Source of the DNA: Albula goreensis
Taxonomy: Eukaryota; Chordata; Actinopteri; Albuliformes; Albulidae
DNA: 64,000 bases
Assembly: GCA_022829145.1 (NCBI GenBank)
Contig: CM040750.1
Location: 5,704,255 to 5,768,254 of the forward strand
Reading direction: 5' to 3'
Under the pieces are notes generated by a model that saw nothing but the letters and a program-made list of their open reading frames with translations, ran no database searches and had not been told where the DNA came from. The number at the start of each line of letters is the position of its first letter. Position 1 is the stretch's first letter. The position numbers were made by a program, and so were the translations under genes. Positions 52,987 to 60,836 of this stretch are shown piece after piece.

Positions 52987-53955
52987 TCTGGCGGTATCTG
53001 TATATATAGATATATACGCACACATATACACACAAACACACACACACACACGCATAGCCATAAGGAAGATACAAGCAGCACCTGGATGCAGTTCTAGCAT
53101 TATGCCCTGAATGCGGTCATGGGAGGCAAATGTACTTGCTAAAGGACATTTACCACCTGTCAAAAGTGTGGGGACACCTTGCATTTTTGCATTTTCATAG
53201 TAATGCTCGATTTTTTTGTTTTATTTTTCAGTTTAGCGATAAGAAATTCCCGTAAAGCAGAGAACATAAAACAGCTACTTGCTAATTCTTATGCAGCGCT
53301 AATATTTATACAACACTCATCTTCATGTTCATTTTCTTCCCTGGCATGAAGAATAGGTTTTCCCTAAATAATGATTTGATTGTGTTCATTTTCCAAACTA
53401 TTGTTAAGAGTACATATTTTACATCTTTTGCTCCAAAGGTTTAAACACCTAAAAGGAAGCCACTGATGAGTGCTGACCTAACAATAAGGGTATAACATGA
53501 GAATCATTATTTAACTTTTAGCAGTTGTTTCTTCAGTTTTGAAGTTTTTGCAGAGGAAAATGGCAAGATCTAAAGAGCTTTCTATTGAAACATGTAAAAC
53601 ATTAAAAAACGGTAGATGCCCCCAAACATTACACAGGTAGAGTAATGATCAGGTCTATTATATTCTATTTGGTAATTGATGTGGCCATCAACAATGTATT
53701 ACCTTTACTATAGGTTGCTTCCTTTGAATTTCACCTCATTTATAGTGTAAAGCAAAGGGAGAAGACTCAATAAATTCACCTCACTGAGATTGTCTTTCTT
53801 TTTTGCAGGTGCTGTTACCACCATATGATGACACCGTGCCCCCCTCCCATGACCTTAGCATAAACAGGGAACCTCCACACTGCTCCAAACAACCAGGGAA
53901 CCTCCACACTGCCCCCCTCCATACACCCCAGGGAACCTCCATCCAAACACCTTAG
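37094..53955 (+). CDS. laptm4b: laptm4b, lysosomal-associated transmembrane protein 4B, 7 coding exons
   Basis: Four-pass late endosome/lysosome membrane protein involved in receptor trafficking, mTORC1 activation and ceramide export. Exons: 37094-37186, 40207-40318, 42797-42870, 44002-44124, 45033-45131, 49621-49716, 53809-53955. Total 744 nt = 247 residues plus stop (human short form 226). Seen: Cys-rich [12 protein letters not shown] in the N terminus; membrane segments at about 24-48, 72-92, 98-123 and 149-167; conserved DPDQY in the first lumenal loop; VWNCYRY; PY motif LLPPYDD at 202-207. The start is the first of two adjacent ATGs. Odd: after DDTVPP the expected short tail ending EPPPPYxxA is replaced by about 38 residues read through a minisatellite, so the second PY motif is missing in the assembled frame. 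The laptm4a paralogue is less likely, given the position between mtdh and matn2. Confidence 0.94.
37187..40206. other. laptm4b intron 1 (3 kb), no feature recognised
   Basis: A/T-rich, with a short GTGTGTGTGCGTGTG tract at 39660. No exon, RNA gene or named repeat seen on either strand. Confidence 0.5.
40207..40318 (+). CDS. laptm4b: laptm4b exon 2
   Basis: Encodes [20 protein letters not shown], then [16 protein letters not shown], the rest of TM1 and the lumenal loop. Acceptor cctgtag, donor gtaagt, phase 1. Confidence 0.95.
40620..41015 (+). repeat. Minisatellite, unit about 32-36 bp, about 11 copies, laptm4b intron 2
   Basis: Repeated GGAGAGACACAGTTAGAGTA / TGTTGTGTAAATGGAGAGAC units with length variation. 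Confidence 0.85.
41240..41510 (+). promoter_or_regulatory. GC-rich intronic element with CCAAT and GC boxes (candidate)
   Basis: Inside laptm4b intron 2, a locally GC- and CpG-rich stretch. It carries two ATTGG (inverted CCAAT) words at 41289-41293 and 41296-41300, CpG-rich GCGCTCAGCGCGCTGCGCTC around 41370, and a GC box GGGGGCGGGGC at about 41488-41498. It looks like a small CpG island or internal promoter/enhancer. No transcript evidence; it could also be unrelated conserved sequence. Confidence 0.3.
42285..42400 (+). repeat. Short tandem array, unit about 20 bp, laptm4b intron 2
   Basis: Five to six copies of CTCAACAAGAGAACCTCCCC with small variations. Confidence 0.8.
42405..42550 (+). 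repeat. 42-bp tandem repeat, about 3 copies, laptm4b intron 2
   Basis: Units with TGCAGCTATAGCTGTGTAGG, then TTATTACATCTGCACAGCTG, repeated at a spacing of 42 bp. Confidence 0.8.
42797..42870 (+). CDS. laptm4b: laptm4b exon 3 (TM2)
   Basis: Encodes [20 protein letters not shown], then GAYK, nearly identical to human. Acceptor tttcag, donor gtgact, ends phase 0. Confidence 0.96.
43245..43312. repeat. Pentanucleotide (TTATA)n microsatellite
   Basis: About 13 copies of TTATA/ATTAT in laptm4b intron 3. Confidence 0.95.
44002..44124 (+). CDS. laptm4b: laptm4b exon 4 (TM3)
   Basis: Encodes [20 protein letters not shown], then [11 protein letters not shown] and IQDYLQQL. Acceptor tttttcag, donor gtgggt. 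A 29-bp minisatellite begins within about 20 bp of the donor. Confidence 0.96.
44130..44970 (+). repeat. 29-bp minisatellite, about 28-29 copies, filling laptm4b intron 4
   Basis: Units of 29 bp with core TGTCTGTCTCTGTGGTGTTC followed by CCGTTCCCC; a few units lack 1 C. It occupies nearly all of the 908-bp intron 44125-45032. The long open frames on both strands across it are artefacts: 29 bp is not a multiple of 3, so all frames cycle through the same stop-free unit. Confidence 0.95.
45033..45131 (+). CDS. laptm4b: laptm4b exon 5 (TM4)
   Basis: Encodes [20 protein letters not shown], then [13 protein letters not shown]. Acceptor tctcacag lies only about 60 bp after the minisatellite; donor gtaagg. 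Phase 0 at both ends. Confidence 0.96.
45132..49620. other. laptm4b intron 5 (4.5 kb), no gene recognised
   Basis: Mostly A/T-rich. One short G/C-rich patch at 47560-47592 (ggggggacccgggggtcccg) is palindromic and G-run rich. No coding exon on either strand; the 100-codon open frame at 47411-47713 has no recognisable similarity and no good splice context. Confidence 0.5.
49621..49716 (+). CDS. laptm4b: laptm4b exon 6
   Basis: Encodes [20 protein letters not shown], then LHVTFNDTT, the start of the cytosolic tail. Acceptor tttgcag, donor gtaagt, phase 0. Confidence 0.96.
49849..49918 (+). repeat. (TG)n microsatellite, about 34 copies
   Basis: Uninterrupted TG dinucleotides in laptm4b intron 6. 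Confidence 0.97.
50455..50672 (+). repeat. Minisatellite, unit 10-11 bp (CTACATTACTG), about 19 copies
   Basis: Repeated GCTACATTACTG / CCACTACATTA words in laptm4b intron 6, degenerating toward 50670. Confidence 0.85.
52955..53060. repeat. (TG)n ... (CA)n pair forming an inverted repeat
   Basis: A TG run (about 52955-52986) and a CA run (about 53025-53050) flank TATATATAGATATATA, so the strand can fold back on itself. Both are in laptm4b intron 6. Confidence 0.75.
53150..53640 (+). mobile_element. Tc1/mariner-like remnant (candidate)
   Basis: GTCAAAAGTGTGGGGACACC at about 53159 resembles the inverted-repeat wording of fish Tc1-like elements (caaaagtttggacac). At 53560 a 26-codon frame reads [18 protein letters not shown], like the beginning of Tc1-type transposases (MAKTKELS...), then stops. 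No second terminus or rest of the gene is visible; a decayed fragment. Confidence 0.42.
53809..53955 (+). CDS. laptm4b: laptm4b last exon, tail altered by a minisatellite
   Basis: Starts [12 protein letters not shown], as expected for LAPTM4B, then runs into the repeat array and reads [20 protein letters not shown], then [16 protein letters not shown]-stop (TAG 53953-53955). The C runs here (6 or 7 C) decide the frame, and single-C changes would move the stop. The true C terminus is therefore uncertain. Confidence 0.7.
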   Translation: MLLPPYDDTVPPSHDLSINREPPHCSKQPGNLHTAPLHTPQGTSIQTP

Positions 53956-54665
53956 CATAAACAGGGAACCTTCACACTACCCTCCAAACACCTTAGCATA
54001 AACAGGGAACCTCCACACTGCCCCCCCTCCAAACACCTTAGCTTAAACAGGGAACCTCCACACTGCCCCCTCCATACACCTTAGCATAAACAGGGAACCT
54101 CCACACTGCCCTCCATACACCTTAGCCCCCCCCATACACCTTAGCATTCACACTGCCCCCTCCATAAACCTCACTGCCCCCTCCATACACCTTAGCATAA
54201 ACAGGGAACCTCCACACTGCCCCCCCTCCATACACCTTAGCATAAACAGGGAACCTCCAAACACCTTAGCATAAACAGGGAACCTCCACACCCCCTCCAT
54301 ACACCTTAGCATAAACAGGGAACCTTCACACTACCCCCCCCTCCATCCAAACACCTTAGCATAAACAGGGAACCTCCACACTGCCCCCCCTCCATACACC
54401 TTAGCATAAACAGGGAACCTCCACACTGCCCCCCCTCCATACACCTTAGCTTCCACACTGCCCCCCCTCCATACACCTTAGCATAAACAGGGAACCTCCA
54501 CACTGCCCCCCCTCCATACACCTTAGCACTGCCCCCTAAACAGGGAACTGCCCCCTCCACACTGCATAAACCCTCCATCCAAACACCTTAGCATAAACAG
54601 GGAACCTCCATCCTGCCCCCCCTCCATACACCTTAGCATAAACAGGGAACCTCCACGCTGCCCAG
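53835..54665 (+). repeat. Minisatellite (unit about 45 bp with truncated variants) over laptm4b stop region and 3' UTR
   Basis: Units contain AACAGGGAACCTCCACACTG, a run of 5-7 C, then TCCATACACCTTAGCATA. About 15-18 full or partial copies, several with deletions or rearrangements. The array starts inside the last laptm4b coding exon. Read as CCC CCT CCA TAC ACC TTA GCA TAA, the unit spells PPPYTLA-stop. Confidence 0.88.
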
Positions 54666-57600
54666 TCAACAGAACCTCACTGTTACTGCGGCTCAATCAA
54701 CATTCCATCTGCTGTGTCCCTCCCCTCTGTGTCCCACACATCACCCTCTCTCACCCGTTTGTTATTCTCTGCAAGCACCCGCCCTCCTGCCCTCACATAA
54801 GTTGTGGTAATATGTTGCCTTTCATTTTCCTAAAGGATTTGAACTATCACTAATGCAATATGCAAAAATCTCACGTTACATAATTTTAATGTTCCAGAGA
54901 AACTATTGTGGCGTTTATTCAGGAAAAAAACAGAGGATGAGCCAATCAAACAAACTTAGTATCATCAAGGGCCTGTGCAATTTAATCAGTACAGACTCGT
55001 TGTTTTTTCAGTTCTACTTCAGAATGAAAAGAACATTTCAAAGGACATGTTTGCTTGTCAAGAAAATAGAAACTACTCAAAGAAATCTCTGTTGTAATGT
55101 ACATAATGTTTTGATTGACTATGTTTTCTTCATATGACTGTTTGGTTGAATCTAGCCCTCAATCCCAAATTGAAATGCATAAAATGAGAATTTTTAAAGA
55201 CTTATGATTTCTCTCACACCCACTGAATGTAATCACTGCCGCATAATTTTTCTTTTGAATTCGCAACAATTTTTGTTTGATGAAACCACACACTGCAGCA
55301 ATAAACCTCGCATGTAATGATGTTTTATAAAACCCCAGCTGACTGCCTTCACAGGTGACTTTCCTTTCTGATGGGTGCACTTTAAAAATGAGGTATAAAG
55401 TCACCAAGTGTGGAAGGATTCCAAAGAGTTTGCACCTGCCTGAGATTCTACTCTTTCTCATAGTAAGAGAAAAGATCACACCAACCCATGCATAAATATT
55501 AGTGTGAATACTGTTGTGTGAAATATGTTGTATTACGACCACAAATCTTTCAGTTGAGTTGTGTGTTGAAAGCTTATATTGTATTTCATGTTGTATCTTT
55601 ACAACCTGAGTTTCCTCACTTTGTGAATGTGGTCTGTGATCTTCTGTGTATGCAGTGAATGATGGGAAGGCGGAGGTTGTGGCGTGTTTTTCAGATTAAG
55701 CCAGGATTCAGCCAGGATTGCTCAATGTAAACAGAAGAGTCTGTTCTGCCAGATGCGAATTTTGGCACAGTACTCCAAAAACCTTGAATGTCCTTGGAAG
55801 ACACTAAACCCTACCTTTACACACTGCTGTTTTACCCAGTATGAATACACAGTATCTATTCAACAAAAGGCAATATTTGCTTACTGTTTGAGATGACTCT
55901 CATGGGAGGATACGGAATTATGTGTTTATGTTCTTGATTGCATAATACTTTCTGACGAGTTTTCTGTGAGTCAGTACATGAAATATATATTTTTTTAGAA
56001 ATGTATTAGAAAGTGTTTTCTCAGTACTGTGCCGCTCCATGCGGCATCACTACCACTGGATTTACATAGTATTTTCAAAATAATGATGCAAGAACCCATC
56101 CGATATTCTGCTTTGCATTCAGTAGAGGAAGGACAGATACTGCCTGTTGCCAGGCTATTTAATAATCCATATAATTGATGTGGGATTTTAAAATCTTCCT
56201 CTCTTTAAGTCTTATGTTGAGGGACCATAACAGCAAATACTCTACTGAAACGGTTGATTTTTTTGCTGAAAAATGTGAATTGAACTCATGGAAGCTGGCT
56301 AGTGTGCTGTTGCTCAGTAGAGATAAAGCAAACATCTGAGGCTCAGGACCTTAGTGGTTTGAGCATTTTATTCCTGGGATTATTTGGACTAGGATGACTC
56401 GACAAACATTTCACACTAGGTTTATTGTCTTAAAATAGGGATTTTGCAGCCAGAAGGCAAGATTGATAAAAACAATTACATTCTTTATCAAATGTTAACT
56501 TTATTTATATTCTTGCATGGGTTAATTTTACTTCATGTTCAGAATTGCACTGGTTTGTGGTTGATTTTGAAATAATAAACAAGTCATATGTCTCAGTAAG
56601 TCTACAGTGTTTTTTTTTTTCTCTTCCAATGTGTCGTCCATTATCAGCTGGAAAAACACCGGCACCCATGATAACGGCAGCCAAATTGCAAAGTATCATT
56701 TACACAGGGTCCACACAAGCAGATGACAGGTTATGACTGCACAGTTTTATGTGACATCATTGTACAGGCAATGTGCCCCAGTCTGTCTACAGCAGGAAGG
56801 AATTGAACTGCTTTGAGACAATATTGCTAGATAGCTCTCTTACTCATTGAATGCTAAACAGAGAATATTACATAATCTTATTCTCAATAACAGGCAAATG
56901 AGAATGCTGATAAATGCAAATTGTCAGGCCCCAGTTTTCTTGTCTGTGTGCTTCTCCAGGCTGCTCTCATTCAGAATAATTTCTCTGTCAGAGATATTCT
57001 CACTGATAGAGACAGGGTAACATAATTCACAGCTGCACAGCACAGTCATGCAGTTGTAGACATAACGTATGGCAGAGTTTACGTATTATTGCCCCATGCT
57101 GGTGCTGTGAGTGTTGGTACACTAAAGTTCAACAACTTTCGATTATTCCAACTGCTGTCTTAAAGCATTCAGAGTTAAAGTATTCTCCAACACAGATTCA
57201 TCATTTTGTTTCATGTACTCAGGGTTTTGTAGTCAAGCATTTCATATCTTAAAATGAACACTTCAGTCAATTGATGTTTCCCAATTTCTTTGCCCAATTG
57301 AATGGAAACTACTTAATGGAAGTTTTATTCCTCATTTGTTTATTGAGCCATGTGTGGCCGCTCTCAGTCCTCAAATACAAAGAAATGCTGATATGGCACC
57401 CTGAGCTTTTGATATGATAATAATGAAAATAAGTTGAAAAGAAAAAGTTGGAATGAAGTTTTCTTGTTTATTTGGGTCCTGGCCTCTATAATTATTCAAT
57501 TTGGTCATTTGCTTTTATATAAATGACATCTAATCGTCTGGCTGAAAGATTTTAAATTCCCTCCATTATGTCCTCGTTTTGAGACAGGTATTTTTCTAGA

Positions 57601-58019
57601 TGATTTAGTCATGTGCTCCAGAACTAGCCTGGCACAAAAGTCTCCCTTCCATAAACTGCAGTTACAGTATTACCTTGAGTTCAGTGTGGAGAGTACATCC
57701 AGGCTGTCAACACAGCACCAAAAAAAAAAAAAAAAACATATCCATTTCACTGTAGTTTTGACTTCTTTGGATTTTGGGAATAAAGAAAAAATATTATTCT
57801 GCTTTTTGGAAAGCTGTTAACACATCTTTTTATCATCCTACATTTGGTGAGTAATAGATTATTTTTAAATATATTTTAATGTGTCAATTAACCAATTTTT
57901 TTGTTTTGTTTTTTAGTTTTATTGTTAATCTGTTTGGTATTTAGCTAGCAAACATGTTTTTCAAAAGATCTCCACAATTAAATTACATGCTTCGAATTGC
58001 TAGCATGAAATAATTAGTC

Positions 58020-58241
58020 TGAGTAACCTGATTGTTGCGGTGTTTACAGTTAAAGTGAAAGTACAAAAACTCTCGCAAGTTTTTTGTTGCACGTGTCTTA
58101 AGGGAAATATAGGCATCTGCATATCCGCGCGACTGCTGCTCGAGAAGCTCTTGGGTTCGGTCAGAAGCAAACCATGTTTTTGGGCTAGTTTTTTAAAAAG
58201 TCATCTTTTAGAAGATACCGCTGGACAGATATTTTCACTCA
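58020..58241 (+). other. Candidate noncoding 5' exon / promoter area (matn2?)
   Basis: A small CpG-containing island in A/T-rich DNA (catatccgcgcgactgctgctc around 58120-58140) that ends CACTCAG/gtaaat, a good donor, at 58241. It could be an untranslated first exon spliced to the matn2 exon at 60686, which is itself preceded by a pyrimidine-rich tract and ag acceptors near 60639-60660. Purely sequence-based. Confidence 0.25.
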
Positions 58242-59420
58242 GGTAAATAAATTAATTAACCGTGCTTCTATAAAACGTATGTATGTAGTATTGTATTATT
58301 TTTGTTATCGATAATACGAAATAATTCACATTTGTATTATATGAGGACAGACAGACTCTTTTCCTTTATCTTTTTTCCTGTATTTATATGTCATATTTAC
58401 ATGTAAACACCTGCTTCCGTCACTGTGTGTATTCGGAGATTCCTGGCAACAAAAACTTTTTCCTGCGTTGAGTATCAGGTTGAAAAACCATTACAGTATT
58501 CGCTGTTTACAAGTGTCTCACAGTTTAGACATATTTCTTAAAACATTTAGCAATGTTTTCTAGTGTGATAGTTTGCCTCCTTAAAATCCGTACATAAATA
58601 TGACGTGAAAGAAACTAAAATGGAATTGGGCAAACATTTTGGATCCAAAAAAGTTTGTTTTTGATATGGAAAATGTGGGTTTATGGTAATTAAATATACC
58701 CTGAGATAGGTGAGCTCACCAATGATTGCCCTGTTCAATAAACATGCTTAGACCGATTTTCTTCTCAGAGTAATAGGTCCTCTGAGTTGCCATTATTTAC
58801 ATTTTAGAGTTTATAAGTGACACCAGAAGTATTCATAAATGGATTTGTATTTGTTTTATTGTGTTGGTCACGTTTTCAGTAAAACATCAGTGTGTATTTT
58901 CATGCGTCTGATCCCCTCAGATGCAGGTCCCTGATGGCCATATGTACATCCATCGTGAGAGTACCACCCAGATCTATGAGTGACCACATTTAGTGTGTTA
59001 GCGTTGCGGTGTCATCGAACCGTCGGGCAGGCAGCTTTGCTCCAAGCCTGGCTTTGCTCAGGGAGACCTCCCTCCAGCTTTATGTGGCCCTAGCTCTGGA
59101 GTCACTATGCTTCTGAAATTCATTGCTCTCCTAAGGCTGGGTCAAAAAAAAAAGTCTATTGTCTCTTTTTTTTAAGCGTTAACTGTTCTAAATCGCCTCA
59201 TGTTTCCAGTGATTAATGAACCTTCCCTCCACAGACTCAGCAGTTTTAGGTGCATATTTCTAGCCCTCCTGCTCTTTAAAAAATGTTTCTTCAAGTTCCC
59301 GCAGTGCACATTTTTAGCCTTGGATATACTGTAGACTGTATGGGCTGGTCATGTGGTCAACCAAGGTCTGGCACAATTACTTACATAATTAATGCATTTA
59401 TATTCTCCAACTAGGTTAGT

Positions 59421-59465
59421 AGCTCTGGATAAGGACATCTGTTAAATTATTAATTATTGTAATGG
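59421..59465 (+). repeat. Dispersed repeat tail fragment
   Basis: AGCTCTGGATAAGGACATCT, then gttaaattattaattattgtaatg, matches the style of the abundant fish 'ctttggataa..gtctgctaaatg' repeat end. Confidence 0.45.
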
Positions 59466-60685
59466 GTTGGATAGTCCCCTCCCCTTTTGATTTCAGACAA
59501 AGATGTGTTATTTGTCAAGTAAATAGGTGTTACATGGGGAACAGAACTTGCCACAAACATACCATGTAGTACTATAAGATTAGCATTATTGCATGTTTGG
59601 ATGAATAAAGAGAGATGCTGAAATGGTTAGATGTAGCAATGGTGAGAATACACCCATCTTATTTTACATGGTGAAGAAGAGAGATTGAGAGATATAGAGA
59701 ATGTGAATCAGCTAACTCCACTTTAAGGTTAAGGTGACTTTAAGGTGATTTTTCACCATGATGCAATGAGGTTTATTTTGGTAGCTCACTGCAGCTGACT
59801 GGCCTTCCCAGATCCCAGGACACGAGCTCTCAACCAGTTTCACTCCTGTTTGATGCTAAATACACTCAGAATGTACCCATTTCGGACAGCTTTTATAAAG
59901 TGGGTGGTGTTGGTGTATATGCATGTCATTCATCTTTTCACATTAAAATTGAACTGGTAAGCTGTTGTACATGGCTCATTCAGGGTTACCTAGGCTTCTC
60001 CGCTCTGATTGGTTGCTGCATTGTGATCACTGTGAAGTTTCACAGCCAGTTTGCATACAGTTAAACAGTTCTCAACATTTTACCAGTCGTTTCTCATTGC
60101 AGTGGCCATTTTTGCAGCTTTGCATGAGCCCGCAGAAAATGAATTACGAGCATTGGACAGTGTGGAATTCCGGTATTTTTGTGTATTTAGTGTGGGGAGC
60201 ACACACGTCCAAGTACACACACGGGGCCAGATTAACACAATGACAAAAGTTTGTCAATTGTACAATTAACAAGATTGCCCCATGCATCCTAAGTAATGCT
60301 ACTTCTCCAGTTTTCTGTCATTGAAGATAAACACTTATTCACTGCCTTCTGTTAATCCTCCCAATGTCTTTGATCTTTCTTCATATGCACTTGTGTGTCA
60401 TGCTGTGCTTGTAAACACTGAGTCTAAAGGCAGTTCCTCAGTTTGGCATGGCAGGCATGCCGGGTCAGAGAGGTGAACCGTGGCGTCCTGTAAAGTTCCA
60501 GAGAGGGGTGAAAGAGTCCCCTATTTATAAAACAACTAACCCAACACGCTGGTGTTGTTTGTGACTGTAAAAAGTGTGCATCCGTCCTGCTGTTTTCAGT
60601 GTGGTTTAGTGTGTGAGGCTCCTTCTCTCTGTGATGTCAGTGTGCAGATGCAGCTAGCAGAGCCTGCCTGTCTCTGCGTTGGGAA

Positions 60686-60836
60686 ATGAGAGGGCTAACC
60701 ATCGCCTTGCTGTTCTCCCTCCTGTCCTGCTGCTCGGTGCTCGGGGAGGTCCGAGACCGCCCTCGCCCTCGCCTTCGCTCCCGGCCGGCAGCGCTCAGGG
60801 CGCGAACCGACACGGCCGTGCACTCCAACTCGCTGG
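60686..60836 (+). CDS. matn2: matn2 exon with signal peptide
   Basis: ATG at 60686 opens a hydrophobic leader followed by [20 protein letters not shown]. Donor gtaaga after CTGG, phase 1, compatible with the VWA exon. The only in-frame ATG giving a signal peptide. Confidence 0.85.

Larger units (their letters stand above)
54670..60600. other. Intergenic region laptm4b-matn2
   Basis: Contains the distal laptm4b 3' UTR (end not determined; AATAAA words at 55300 and elsewhere), an A run at 57719-57737, a candidate noncoding exon near 58020-58241, and a dispersed repeat tail at 59421-59465. No protein-coding exon recognised on either strand. Confidence 0.55.

Noticed and set aside
54306-54578. 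Minus-strand Gly/Cys-rich 90-codon frame
   Set aside because: Antisense of the laptm4b minisatellite.
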